From positions 3,636,573 to 3,700,572 of the forward strand of contig JADCRB010000002.1 of assembly GCA_021464245.1 (NCBI GenBank): a stretch of DNA of 64,000 bases, in the 5' to 3' direction. The translations under genes were made by a program, and so were the position numbers. The notes below the pieces were generated by a model, which worked only from the letters and a program-made list of their open reading frames with translations, did not search any database and was not told the DNA's origin. The stretch comes from Carallia brachiata (lineage: Eukaryota > Streptophyta > Magnoliopsida > Malpighiales > Rhizophoraceae). Shown piece by piece: positions 38,453-51,700 of this stretch (its first letter is position 1; every line of letters starts with the position of its first letter).

Positions 38453-41400
38453 CTATATATATGTATGTATGTATATATATGTATATATGTACATACATAT
38501 ATATGTACTTAGGTACATACATAGATATGTATGTACATATATATATATCTGTACATACATAGATTTATGTAGGATTCTTCTAAAAACATTAGATTTATTA
38601 ATATTGATAGAATTTAAACCTGAATTTCATGACACTTCTTAATTAATGTGTAATATTATAGAATAAAAATGAGTAATTATTGTTGAATTCAGAGTGCAGG
38701 AAGCTAATCATTTTCATTGATCTCAATTAGCATATATAGACAATAAAGGCATGTTCAACTATCTAAAGATCCTAAAGATCATAGAGATCTTCTACCAAGA
38801 GTTACAAAGATTACAGAGATCCTAAAGCTTATGTCCCAAGGATTATATTGTATACCAAAACCCGCTACTCACGCAAAAGCCTAGCTTACTTGGGCTGGAA
38901 GCATGAACAAATAAGGCTCTCTTAAGCTCTGTAACTGTCAATTGATTTACTATTAAATGTGAGAGCGAGATTTGAGTACAAGACCTCTTGGTCATAAACT
39001 TCTCATTATACTCCTTAGAGGTGACTTTCATTGAATTTCGACTGTCTCAGAGCATTGTTTGCATCCTGCAATTGCAAAACAAAAGCGGCACTAGCATGGG
39101 TACTATAACAATAATATGGTTTCTCTTCTAGGAAACTCAGCAATAACTATGGTTTAGAAAATAAGGGGAAGGAAATGTCCTAACAGAGACTTTGATGTTG
39201 AAGCCTTGGAGATGGTAGAAGAAGTTTCTTCACCCATGATCAAGGATTGTGGAGAACCTGGCTTTAATATCATGTTAGAATTCAGAGTACAGGGAGGTCG
39301 TTTTTTTCATTGATATCAATTAGTATATATAGACAACAAAGACATGTCCAACTATTTAAAGATCCTAAAGATCACTCTATAATCAATTACCAAGATCATA
39401 GAGATCCTAAAGATTATGTCCTAAGGATAATGGATAATCTTCTACACTCCAATAATTGTAAATAACAATCACATCCAATGTGTAATTCATCTAGGTTTTA
39501 TATTTTTATTCCATCATGCAATGCTAATTTTTGATAATGATTAATTGGCAAAAGAGAATTTCACTTAATTATGACTATTTTTTTGGCTAAATATTGATGT
39601 TTCACAATTAACATGTTTGATTTGGCGTAATTGAATAAAATAAAAATTGTTTGATGGAGATTTGTAGTTATTGTTGTTAGTCTTATCAAATGTTTTTGTT
39701 TCATGTTTTCATTTCATCTTATCGAATTCGTTTGTGCCTCATGTTCTTTATTTCATTATGCGAAAAAATTGATAATAATTAATTAGCTAAATAAAACTCT
39801 ACTTGAATATGTTTTTTTAAGAGATTCAAAGTTAACATACTAGAGTTGAAGTGCATGAATAACATGGAAATTGAGTCTGATTTTGGACTTCTTATTATGA
39901 CAGTTACTCTAGTTGATATAAGAGTCCTTTACTCTTTTAATATTCTTCCAATTAAGGAAGAGATGATTACTTAATATGAGTCTTTTAATATTCCTAAACT
40001 TAACCAAACACTGCACGGAAGTTTTTTGCCTTAAAAAATTGCAGAGAATCATCTAATTTTTTCTCAACATTAACAATACAAATACACGTATAGAATATGT
40101 TTGCTGGCATATAACGAGCACATCATCCTTTAATTTTGACAGGATATGCGGAACTCAAAGTCAGCATTTGAGAGAAGCCGCTTCAATCTAGTGCGTTTAA
40201 TTTTTTGAATTTTTCTTAGAAGCCCCTTCAATATTTTCTTCTAAGGATCTTTTCTGTTTGATCCTAAGGAGCGCAGGTAAGTGCACTCATGAATATTGAA
40301 GCAAAAAAGAAGTATGATTTCCTGGAATCCATTAGTGCAATCATGGATGCTCATCTGAGATATTTTAAGCTGGTATGATCTAGATTTATAGTCAGATTTT
40401 GTTTTCTCGGTTTGATGTGCTCACTTGCTTGCTTTTGCAGCTAAAGTAAATTTCTCTCTTTGTGATTTAGGGGTATGATTTGTTCGGTCAAATGGAGCCA
40501 TTTATTCACCAGGTGAAAGCAAAACTCCGTACCAATTTTGATTTGATTGGTGTAGTATACTAGATGTGGGATGACAAAAATATATTGACATTTATTGCTT
40601 CTACAGTGGTTATTATTGATAGGATGGGTAATGTGGCATCAGAATGGTTTACATGAAACTTATGCTTGACGATCAACTATATGATGGCATCTTTATGCTT
40701 TAGTGGCTTATTCTCCTACTAGTTGTGTGGGTTTAGAGTGCATGCCAAAATACTGTGGTTGATGTGAGAATGTCACCAGGATATTAAAGGCAGGATTTTT
40801 AGCCTCTGTCGCTGGGAACCAAAATTTGGCCTCACATAACCCCACCATGCCTGAACTAGAATTTGCCTGTGCTGTCCTGTTAATTCTTGTATTTGGAAGT
40901 TTCAATTTTCTGTCATTGTTTTCTAATTTAAATAACTTAGATTTTGCTTGCCTTAAGAAATTTTGTTTAATTGTCTCAGTTACTAACATATGCACAACAA
41001 TCGAAAGAATTGGCAAATGCTGAACAAGATAAACTTGCGAAAAGGATTCAGGAGTTCAGGACACAAGCTGAGCTGGACAGTATGCAGGCTTCCTGTATCT
41101 TAGAACCTTCCGTAAACACAGATTGCATGCATATGGTTGGTATGGGCTCCTACAAGAACATAGGAACAATTATGCTGTCAAGGGCAAATGGTGAGGTAAT
41201 TAATTGGTATGCATATTTTACTGATAATATCATCTTGCGTGTAATTGGGAAGACCAAATCATGGGCCTGACCAGGTAATCTTAGCTACATGGAGAACTCT
41301 CTGCCTTTTAAATTATATTGTCCATATAAATATTATTAAATGAAGTATGTCAAGAAACCATTCATACCTAAAAGCTTTAAGCTGTTAGGTGAGGCCCAAG

Positions 41401-44400
41401 ATATGGATCATAGATTATACTCTAAGGCGCTCCTTCAACTAAGTCTAGCGCACTTGGGCTGGAAGCATGAACAAGCCATGCTCACTTGGGCCTAAAGCAT
41501 GAACAAACTAGAAATTTATAATTAAGTCACAATTAAATGCGAGGATAGCGAGATTCGAACTCACGATCACCAAGTCATGAAGGCTTTGAGACCGTGATAA
41601 GAAACCATTCCACCTGAAAGCTTAAGGTGTTAGGTGAGGCCTAGGATATGCATCACATATTATAGTTAAACAAAGTACTTCCTGTGTTCTCTAAGCTACA
41701 TAAGAATCTGCCTTTTTAGACCTTATAAGGTTTTCACCACAGTGATATCTACTTTCCGTCTCCCTCTCTCGCTCTCTCTCTCTCACAGACACACACACAC
41801 AGACACACACACCTGCTCATGTACACAGACCTTTTTTTTTTTTCTGGTCTACTTAGCTTCTTTGGCTACAAGTCTACAAAAATATTGCTGAGTTATGATA
41901 CTTGTTTTCCTCAAGGACATGAGATGTTAATTTGAAAACACTGTCCTGGAGAAAAAATGTTCAATCAATAGATGGAAATTCAGGGAGCAAAATGCAGGTT
42001 TTTGAAACATCAGGGACTAAATTGTGGGCATGAAAGAAAACATCATGAGCTGAAGTAGTCTAAAACAATTCTTGATTACATTTTCAAAAAAATATTGCCT
42101 AATGAATGAAATATTTTGACTTCTTGATTTGACTGCAAAGATAATAGTTCTTTACAGGACTAAATTGTGGGCATGAAACAAAACTCAAAGCCTAAAGTGT
42201 TTAAATTATAAAATGATGTCCTTAACTGTAATGAGTACCAAAACCTTGAAGTATCAGGAGTGACTCTTTGGTTCACCAACCATAGCATCGCACAATTTCT
42301 AGATCCAAGGGGATTTGTGCCCAACTATCGACTTCTCCCAGAATTGTGTTATCGGAACCGAGCTAGGAATGGCTGTTGGCGGATACCCATTGCTTTTCAC
42401 TTATTATAGAGGCCCTATTTAGTACATGAACAAAAGATGTTTATAGGGCCCCAAAAGACTCGGCATAGGAACTTAGACCACCTATCCATTGGTATACGAA
42501 ACAACCTTCAACTAGATCCAACTAAACAACAATGTCAAATCAAGTTACCTCTTGCCTTCAAAGAAACTGCCTGAGGCCACCAGCTTTCCGAACATGAGGG
42601 AAGATTGCTGCTTAATGCTCACGAGAACATTTTTTTACATTTATAATCAAGTCATCCGCCTGTCTATTTGGTCTCCTTTCTTTGTATTCAGAAGATTTTT
42701 GACTTTGACCAATTTAAGTGAAAATTGAGGCTAAGTAAGAGGGAGAGAAGAGAGGCTTGGGGTATGCTTACTGCTGCATGCCCTAAAACTGTACTGAGAC
42801 TACTTACAATGCCAGAATTATGCATAAAATGCTCAACTCAAACTTACTGTGGTGATTTGTCCAATTTTTAGGTCCAAACTATCAAACAAGGGTATCTGCT
42901 AAAACGTTCTTCAACTGTGAGGGGAGATTGGAAGAGAAGATTTTTTGTGCTGGACAGTCAAGGGACTCTTTATTACTACGTAAATAAGGCTACCAAACCT
43001 ATGGTATGCGCACTTGATCTTTTTAGATTATGTTTATAATATTTTAAGAAACAAGTGCATTATATGGAAATGAAGAGTTCTGTCTGTTCCAGGCCTTTCA
43101 GCAACGTTTGACCGCATCATCTGAACACAATAGTAGCGTATTTGCTAGATTTCGTTCAAGGCATAGCAGGGTATCTTCACTTGGAGAAGGAAGTTTAGGC
43201 TATCGTATTATTAACCTTCAAACTTCAACAATAAAAATGGATGCAGAGGACATGGATTTGCGACTTTGTTTCAGAATAATTTCCCCATCGAAAACTTATA
43301 CATTGCAGGTGATTTACCTCATTTATAAACATACCTTTGTTTTTTGCATACTTGCACCTTTCATACAGGTGCTTATGTGTTCTGATCATGTGGGTTATAG
43401 CTGGCTCTATAATTCTAGAACCAAAAAGGAAACTGATATTAATTTGCATTTATGCATGAAGGGTTTTGAATGGTTAATGTATTGACGTATAAATGGTTTC
43501 TTGCTTCTAAAACCTTTTAAAGGAAGGTCAAGCCTTGGTGTAATGGTAAGGTTACTTCATTTCGACTCGGAGGACATAGATTTGAGTCTCGGAAACATTC
43601 TCTTTGTGAATAAAATGGGCAAGGCTAGGTTCATCTGACTATTCCCTAGACTATGTGGGAGCCTCATGCATTGGGAATGCCCTTTTTTTTAATAAAACTT
43701 TTCAAGGTGACAAAATGGCGGTTTTCATTTTTCAAACATTAGATGGCAAGACGTAATATGTTTGGAAGTGATGGTTCATCCTTGCTTTGAAAGCATTGTA
43801 GATTTTACAATGAGTTTATGAGAAGACTTTGTCCAATCTGACTTGCTAGGCTGAAAATGGAGCAGATAGAGTTGACTGGGTGAAAAAAATAACTGGAGTT
43901 ATTGCTTCTCTCTTCAACTCTCATTTCCTCCAGCAGGTTAGTATGCCCATGCCCCAGTTTCCTTATACAGATTAAAACCTGAATGCAAATTGTTTATTTT
44001 TGGCTTATTCATGTCGGTGCCAATTCTTCAGCCACATCCAGCAGCGCAGTGTCTGGCAACTAGTGAATCCACCAGTGATGTGTCTTTTGATGTTCAACAA
44101 CTTGACTGTCAGCAGCATGAAGAAGATGATGTGAAGATTAATGTAGCTGACAGTGTTTGTAGCATTCTCAGAAAAATTCCTGGAAATGATATTTGTGCTG
44201 AGTGCAGTGCCCCTGAACCAGACTGGGCATCTCTTAATCTTGGCATATTGTTGTGTATCGAGTGCTCTGGTCTTCATCGGAATCTTGGCGTTCATATTTC
44301 AAAGGTTTGCCCTCTTTTAGGCTCTTTTTGAGGCTTTAGTCTTGGGCAGCTTTAATTAAATTCTTAACCACCCAATTGCTGAAGAAATTAAGTTCTCACA

Positions 44401-47400
44401 TACAATTCAATCTGAGAGTGTAAAGGTGTGTGAATTATGTGGCATTTGAGTGCAGGGGGAGGTATCAACAACTTGCTAACCTTCGGTTAACTCTGCACTT
44501 TATTCCTCACTTCACAAACTCTCAGTAATTCAATATCAAACTCCCAGATTGGTGAGCTTGCTCAATGTACTCTTCAATCACCCTTGAATGCTACCTCCAT
44601 TGAAACAAATACTCATAAACCTGGTCCCTATAATCCTTAGGAAGATACTTGTCCGGCAAGCTGACTTCTTTCCCCCCCCCAATGAGTGGATCTGACTAAA
44701 TTGGGTCAAACGTCATTTCCAGTTACATTCATCATTGCAAACTGTACTTTTTAATTTCGTGGGATCTTATTCAAAATAATCACCCGTTGCTGTTGAGCAA
44801 TCAATGACGGAATGAGATTGAGCTTTTCAGTCAAATCTAGGGCATCAATTCGTAATTTCTGAATTATGTCATAGATCCCCTGTCCTTCGTGGAAATATTG
44901 GTAGTTCTCTGCAAGTACTCCAAGGATGACACGTTAAGCTTGGTTACATGGGGCTGGTCATACAAATGTTCCAACTTCACTTGCATTGCTTCGTTTCTGC
45001 TGATTAGTCATCACCTGGGGGTTCTTGATGAGTTGGATTCTTTTTATCAGCCCCTAACATCTGATTTTTGCTCCTGATTGCCGCTATAGTTGGAAAATAG
45101 TGATTTGATCAGAGTTCTTGTTATTGCTGAGTAATGGCAAGCAAAAAGGTCATTTCCCCTACCTTCGTAGTTTCTTCTGCTTCAAGCATCCCTAAGAGCT
45201 GAACTGCTGAAGATACTTGATGTGTGATAGCGACAATCAGTTTTTGGGGGTGATTCTGGTGCTAAGCTGATGCAGCCCCAGAAACTTAACTGAATGGATA
45301 ATAAATAGATCAAAGATTAAGTGGGCTGGAACTGGAAAATTATAAAGGTTTCTAGGAGGAATCTACCTTCTGGGATAGATATTTGGAGGATATAATCCTC
45401 ACAATTTGTGGTGCTTGAATAATACCAGAATTAGGAGACACAAATTGAGGTTTAAGTAATTTTCCCATCATACAAGATATCCTTATTTAGGCTGGTAAGA
45501 ATTTTTTTTGGATTTAACCATAAAAGCACTCCTCGGAGCTTAAATTTTGCTATGTTGGACACCTGAACAAAAGTTTACATTTAATTATCCATTGACAGAC
45601 TGCTGAAATCTCCGGAATAATTCCAATAATCTAGCTGAATTGATCACCATTACAAATATTATGACCCTCTGCATAGTTACTTTAATTGTTACTAACCTTT
45701 CAAATTAATGGACCGCGCAAGCTAGCATGGGTAATAAATTCCAAAATCACAACTAAAAAAGAGAGCAAACATGCTAAGTTGAAATTTTGTAGTTCAATGG
45801 ATTCGCCTCGTCTCGTCTTTGAGTTTGTTGGAGGCATAATTCTCTTACAACCTGCAGGTAAGATCTCTAACACTGGATGTCAAGGTTTGGGAAACTACAA
45901 TATTGGAATTATTTCAGACTCTTGGCAATGCCTATTGTAACTCCGTGTGGGAGGGATTGCTTTCACTAAATCCGGAAGGGTAAGGTATTGTTGAATTTAA
46001 TACAATATATTCCTTTTTTTTTTTTTTGAGAGAACAATATATTCCATTCTTGGGATGCCACAATAATATTTACATGCTGCTAATGATCTGCAGCAAATCA
46101 AGCTATAATATTCGAACTCTCATTTTGCTTTGTGCTTAGAATGGCTGTATGCTTTTCATTTTTGAAATGTAACTTATTCTGTGTCCGCGAAATGGTGCAT
46201 TGTAAATGTGCTTTGCCAAAGAAAAGAATTTTTTCAAAAGAAAAGATACAAAGAATATATGCAGATCTAGATTCCATTTGCTTGCCCATTTTCCTATGCA
46301 ATCAGTGTGTTCTTGATGAGTAGAGATGTCCATGAAGGGAGGTGTCTTCTAAGAATTGAATTCTCTTACATTCCCATGTTATATGGCCATCCATCCACTA
46401 TCGTATTGACCTCTTAAGAATTTAAATTTCAAGTGTTTGCATTGCAATGTCTTGCGAATAAAGCTCAAAACTGAACAATCTAATCTGCATTTACCTACAT
46501 AAGATTCATTTGCCATTTTGTGTTTCTTTTTCCCTTCGCTATTTCTTGATTCTGTAATTAGAATTTTTAAGTTAAAAATTTATTGTTCTATTATTCCGGA
46601 TCTGTAATTTGCATAAAATATTAATGTGCTGGTTGATGTTTGTTTTGTCAATCAAAATTTATTTTATCCTTTCTGGTTGTCTTGATCTCTTACTATCTAA
46701 TATGTTTCTCAATATATATAATTTTATTTAATCCAACATTCTCATGCAGAGTGGACAAAACAGATACTGTACTCTCGTCAATAAGAAAACCGTGCCCCAA
46801 AGATGTCATTTATTGCAAGGAGAAATATATTCAATCAAAGGTCTTAATTAATTCCTTTATTTTATGGTGTGGTTGTGAAAACACTTCTGTACATTGTCCA
46901 TGTTCGCAATCCCTCCTCTCCCCCCGCCCCCAAAAAATAAAGGCATTTTTTAAACCTTGAAGATTTCTGTAAACACTGTTATTTGTGAAATTGCTTTCTT
47001 GAATGCAGTAAAATGACAAAACTGGTTTTTCACTTGTTTGGTGTATGACCTCATCAAGTACTACATAAATAAAAGAGTGAGCTTTACCTGTTATAAATTT
47101 AGAGATCTTTGATGTCCTTGATCATAGGCTTCCTGATCCTTTTTCTCTGCATAGGTGCAGTAGCTCCTTTTCTGCCCAGTTTTTGCAATGGTCTAGTCCA
47201 TTTTTAAGATTGTATTCGTCATCCACATAGGTCTCAGCCTTCCTTTTAAGCTCTCATATCAACTTAGGCAGCAATGGTCGTTTTTGGGTTACGTTGATGC
47301 AGTGCAAGCAGAATGTAGTCAACAGCATATCTCAGACTTGAGTGTTCTGGTGAACCTTTGACATCGCAAATGCTTAGCTGTGATCAATTCAGTAGTCTTT

Positions 47401-48799
47401 TTATTATTTTTTACTTCTTATATGTCAGTTACCCCATAGCATTATGTATGTACTGATCATTAAGTATCTGAGATCGTGCACCGTGGGAAAGTGTCTAAGT
47501 GCAAAGAAAAGGAAGCATGAAATGCATGACATTGCCTATTCTATTGCAATATACCTGTTATGTCTGTGTCATTTTCTTCTATATTTTATTCCAACTTCAA
47601 GAACATTTAGTAAGTATTTGAAATGGATGCTGTTTGGAATGGCATAATGCAATTTGTATTGAACGGGTAGGAGGATGATTGTTTTGCTCTTTATACTTGG
47701 TAATGCTGGTGAGTGGGAGGTTGTTCAATTTTTTACTATTTGGATCAGAATCGAAGGCATTCAATCGTGCAAATTATTGTCCTGGGACCTGGAATCTAAA
47801 GTTGTTGTCCCCCGGGAAGCATTTGAACCATCAAATTCTTACTTGTTTTTGAGATTATAATTTGAAATCTCAAACTAATGTTCCCTCCTCTTTGCCAGTA
47901 TGTAGAAAAAATGCTTGTTGTCAGAGAAGCTAGTGGACCTGGCATTCTTTCTCACAGCTTAAATATTTGGCATGCTGTCAAGGCACATGATTTGAGAGAA
48001 GTATATCGCCTTATTGTGATCTCAGAAGAAAATATCATTAGTACTACGTATGATGAAGTCATTGGCAATCAATTATATCATGTCAATGATGCAAATGAAT
48101 CTGAATTCAACATGCATGCCACGGAAAGCAAACAGTTTGATCCAGCGGCTTGTCAGAGAATAAAGGATTCTGATGATCCGGGGAATTGTCTTCAAGGTTG
48201 TTCATTATTGCATCTAGCATGCCACTGCGGCAACCCATTGATGCTTGAACTGTTGCTGCAGTTTGGTGCTGACATAAATTTACGCGATTTCCATGGAAGA
48301 ACTCCTTTGCACTTTTGCATTTCAAAGGGGAACTATCCGTTGGCAAAGTTTTTGTTGAGAAGGTAAAATAATGCGACTAAAATTTGAACTCTGTAGAAAA
48401 AAGGAATATGTTACACCTTTTATTTTAGGGCATTGGTGCATTGGCGCCATTTTCTTTGTAGCTAACTTTTCTCGGGTTTGTTAAAGAACTTCATGGATTT
48501 GTTTGTTCTAGTTCTCTACCACCAGACAAGTGGCTGGTGGCAAAGAAAGCTTTTTGTGATAATTGACTATGCAGTTCCATTTTCTAGTCCATAAAATATT
48601 ATCAGTTACATTTCTAAGCACTTTGTTTAACCTTCGTCAATGGGAACTTTGTTGATAATGTCATCTCCTTCTTTACTTCTGCAGAGGTGCTTCGCCGTCA
48701 ATTAGAGATGGTGGGGGGCTAAGTGCACTGGAAAGGGCTATGGAGATTGGAGCAATAACTGACGAGGAACTATTTATCCTGCTAGCAGAATGCCAATGA
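32371..48799 (+). CDS. ARF GTPase-activating protein with BAR, PH, ArfGAP and ankyrin domains (ACAP type, AGD2/AGD4-like)
   Basis: Stimulates GTP hydrolysis on ARF GTPases at curved membranes (vesicle traffic). Exons: 32371-32418, 33095-33171, 34429-34529, 35367-35437, 36203-36265, 36542-36586, 37427-37492, 40143-40190, 40277-40372, 40471-40512, 40980-41195, 42872-43003, 43093-43308, 43850-43936, 44032-44304, 45858-45979, 46750-46840, 47899-48362, 48685-48799. All are GT-AG; the total is 2373 nt, 790 aa. BAR is about 1-220, PH about 292-436, ArfGAP about 475-600 with zinc ligands Cys491, Cys494, Cys511 and Cys514 (C-x2-C-x16-C-x2-C) and arginine finger Arg519 (GLHRNLG). Ankyrin repeats lie at about 698-785. 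Length fits the family (about 775-830). The start [13 protein letters not shown] is as in AGD2/AGD4. It appears intact. Whether it is AGD2 or AGD4 cannot be told. Confidence 0.95.
32479..32760 (+). pseudogene. Purple acid phosphatase-like fragment in ARF-GAP intron 1
   Basis: A plus-strand frame contains [20 protein letters not shown] followed by [13 protein letters not shown]. This is the start of the metallophosphatase domain of the plant PAP14/28/29-type purple acid phosphatases, including the first metal-binding motif D-x-H (DMH). The frame stops at TGA 32710-32712. A weak continuation resembling the next block (EKPNLIVF-type, here [11 protein letters not shown]) follows to about 32755, then homology ends. 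The stretch is clearly GC-richer than the surrounding intron. It is a truncated copy with no sign of the rest of the gene. How it arrived (element capture or segmental copy) is not visible. Confidence 0.8.
33256..33370 (+). mobile_element. Au-type SINE fragment in ARF-GAP intron 2
   Basis: The order GACCCAGACGTGGTAGG, TTCGAC, then CAAACAATCTCCTTGCAAAT and GGGGAACAATGCCTATGATAG matches the tRNA-related body of angiosperm Au SINEs (box B-like GGTTCGA, then the CCTCTTGCA block). The 3' end is not clear. Confidence 0.6.
38396..38575. repeat. (TA)n / (ATAC)n microsatellite with hairpin potential, ARF-GAP intron 7
   Basis: ACAT and TATA repeats in mirrored order, with several TACATA/TATGTA palindromes, can fold into long AT hairpins. 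The open frame across it is pure low-complexity Tyr/Ile and is not a gene. Confidence 0.85.
38680..39455 (-). mobile_element. Small LTR element (TRIM-like) in ARF-GAP intron 7
   Basis: Two related terminal segments (about 38682-38845 and 39274-39440) both begin TGTT(A)GAATTCAGAGT and share blocks such as CTAAAGATCCTAAAGATCA. The interior is only about 430 bp. Directly left of the right copy, the minus strand reads ATGATATTAAAGCC, a degenerate tRNA-Met primer-binding site in the same place as in the copia element of this window. Size and layout fit a terminal-repeat retrotransposon in miniature on the minus strand. Ends are approximate. Confidence 0.6.
41350..41670. repeat. Dispersed repeat with internal direct repeats, ARF-GAP intron 11
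   Basis: AAGAAACCATTC...TTAGGTGAGGCC occurs at about 41352 and again at about 41602, 250 bp apart. Between them, CACTTGGGCTGGAAGCATGA recurs in the interior of the TRIM-like element near 38890, so the two introns share a repeat family. Possibly an LTR fragment. Confidence 0.55.
41758..41812. repeat. (TC)n and (CA)n microsatellite, ARF-GAP intron 11
   Basis: A run of TC dinucleotides is followed by a CA-rich run with interspersed GACA. Confidence 0.8.
43524..43693 (+). mobile_element. Au-type SINE in ARF-GAP intron 13
   Basis: It has a tRNA-like box A (TTGGTGTAATGG at 43535-43546) and box B (GATTTGAGTCT at 43579-43589). The 3' body GGGAGCCTCATGCATTGGG, ending GCCC and a T run, is the hallmark 3' end of Au SINEs. 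It is flanked by imperfect direct repeats AAAACCTTTTAAAGG (43509-43523) and AAAACTTTTCAAGG (43694-43707), a likely target duplication. Confidence 0.82.
44340..45700. other. ARF-GAP intron 15, possible antisense retroelement debris
   Basis: The intron between exons ending 44304 and starting 45858 is 1.55 kb. On the minus strand, 44790-44900 gives a fairly long readable stretch and 44560-44640 resembles the end of a gag or leader, but no domain could be named. It may be an old LTR-element fragment. Confidence 0.25.
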
Positions 48800-51700
48800 A
48801 GAAAATGCAGACGACCAATCTTTTGCATAACCTAACCCTTATGCTTGCCGCTCATAAATACTCAGAAAAGCCTGGTGTTCTCATCTAAATAAGAGAAAGT
48901 TAACGTTGAAACGCACTGATTATCAGCACTTGCAGTTAAAAGAGGTTTCCTCTAGCTTTATGGCTCGTTTGTTCTTATGATTGACACCAATCAATACCTG
49001 TCAAAACCATAATTTATTTCCAAATTTCTGACGAACTGCAATTTGGTCAAACTTTTATTGCTGTTGAGTACGGAGCCTTTTGTTTAGATATTTGGCTATT
49101 GTAAAGATCTAATCTATATACAAGCGAAGGGTGTACGTGCGTCGGTTAGAGGCAGTTTGTTTTTTATGTTCAAGTTAAACTATTAATGGCGGTTTGAAAA
49201 GTTTCAAAACTATAATCAAAATTATATAAGAGTGAAATCAACCAAGCGTCATTGGTGGTTGTAGGTTGGTTTGGTTAATTTGACGGCTTAAACCATAGTT
49301 AGAGAATTTTTTTTTAATCAATATTATGATTTTGATCAACGGCATATGAAAAATTCAAAAATAAGACATTAGCTACGTTTCACAACCATACCTTGACAGT
49401 TACATGCACATCGATAAAGAAATAAATGACAATAATCTGACTTAATTCATTATAAGCAATACAACGTTAAGCATGACATATGAGTTTAGTTGGTCAATTT
49501 CTTAATTATGCTACTAAATTAGTCGTGCCCTGTCCTACCATGCCCATTCCACAATCGATTAAGTGGTTATGCTTCAAAACAAAACAAGTTGTCCAAAAAT
49601 TCAAAAGACAGAAGAAGAAGATTGTGATTTAAATCTTAAAATTGTTTATACCCTTCCACTCTCACAATACATATGAAAACATGCATACACAAATGCCTTA
49701 GTTCTTTATATACCCAGATTACTTTTGCTAACGAAGATTAATTAACACTCATGTAATCATTAAAATAAGTTTTTTAACTCAAAGACTCAAATTCCGTTCC
49801 CTTTTTCAGCTTTTTGCTAGGATACCAATCCTTGAACACTTGACTTGAGCAATAAAAATAAATTTCAAACCTATAGGATGACCCATCTCCGTTTTCTTTA
49901 TCTAAGAGACTTATAATCTATAAAATAAATCGATTATAAGCAGCTTATTAATAAGATAAGAAGTCACATGTATAATCATATATAAATATGATGTAACTTT
50001 AATAGTACAACTATCCAAAACTAGGTTGATCACTACAAGATATATAAAACATAAACACATTTTTAGTATAGGCATCTTAAATATATTGTATGTTTACAAC
50101 ACCATATTGAAAAATTATAGACTAAAAATAGCTGTGTCTTTTTATGTGCCCTATTTCTCTATAAAAATATATTTTTGGCTATAGTGATACGTAACGGTCG
50201 GTTTGATTTTTAACAGTTTTTAGACTTCTAAAACTGCAACCAAATCGTAAAGTGCGGTTTGCTTAAATTACGAACCAAAATCAATTTATTTTTGACATTT
50301 TTGCGGTTTTGATTGGATTGGTTGGATTGAGTGAATTTGACGATTTTATGTACACTCCTAGCACAAGTATTCCTTTATGACTTCTCACCTTATGCTTCTT
50401 TCAAGGGACTTTTTACCTTGCATCACGTAAAGGTCAAGTTTGTGTCAATTACTCTGTACAACTACGTTTTACATATTTTAATTTCATTCCTCAATCTATG
50501 TTAAATTGTCCAAAACAGTTTTGAGTTCTACTTCCGCCCCCACCCCCAAAGCCTATTAACATCATAAAATAATTCACTTTTATTAAAACTATATTTCCAT
50601 TTAAAAGTTATTTCTCAGGATATAGCACATTTTAGTCTTAAATTTTTTATGGAATTTTTAAAACATCTTGGTTATATATTTTGGATTTATTAATTTCGAT
50701 TATGTTTTTTGTTTCTATTTGACCCAAGTCTATTTTTAGATGGAAGTTGGTTTATTTGTCCCCGACAATATGCCCAAAAAAGAAGTGCAAATTGTTTAGT
50801 CTATTTTGGTCATAAACAATTTTTTATTTTAACGTTCTTTTGAGGGAAATATAGTTTTAGCAATTCTAGTTTCCATTAAGCAACAATTAATATCCTATAT
50901 TCTAAATTGTAATTAAAAAAAAAAACATATTAGGACTGACAATCATCACTCAAACATAATAGAAATAGTGAAAAAAACACATTTATCATTTTATTTAAGA
51001 AAGTTTATAATTTTCCAAAGAGACGGTTCTAAGAATTAACAAATTATGAAAAGAAATATATACAAAAATCTTATTCACCTCAACTTTTTAGCAGCAATGC
51101 CACAATGTAACAGTCAGTCCAACTCCCAAAATTCATCTCCTAAACGTTTTTTTCTTCCTTTAATAAGTTAAAGGTCATTTAGTCTCTTAAAGACATTTAA
51201 ACATAACGAAGTATGCTAATTATTACCAGACTTAGTATGTTTTTTGTTACATTTGAAAATATATGTTGTTAATTGATATGTGAACTAAAATAGAGTATGC
51301 TACATGTAAATTTTCCCTTTTTTAATATACTATTTTTTAGAGCAAATATACTATCATTTGACTGGTAAAAATATATAAGATTATATTGAAGAGATATGCA
51401 GAGGTTTAGGAATTAGGAACAAAATGAACAAAAAAATTAACATTTTTCTTTTTTTTTTTTCCTTTTTTAATGTATTTCATTTGGTCAATTATGATTTTTA
51501 ATGGATTGATTAAATTTTGTTTATAAAAAACTCAACTAAAATAAAAACAAAGTACGGCACTAAATTGAGAAATAAAAAGGCGCGGTACTCTATTGAAAAA
51601 TTGATAAAAAAACAAAAAAACCTACAAAAACAATTCGAAACTCATAATCAAATATTCTCCACAAAACAAATTGAACTTTGTTATAGACTGCCATGCAACG

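Noticed and set aside
38355..38642. 95-codon open frame
   Set aside because: It translates the TA/ATAC microsatellite into Tyr/Ile repeats and lies in an ARF-GAP intron.
43535..43600. tRNA gene
   Set aside because: Box A and box B are present, but no cloverleaf can be drawn; the 3' body and target duplications show a SINE.
47878..48366. Independent 162-codon gene starting at 47878
   Set aside because: Only 47899-48362 is real coding sequence: it is exon 18 of the ARF-GAP gene, entered through a splice acceptor at 47897-47898.
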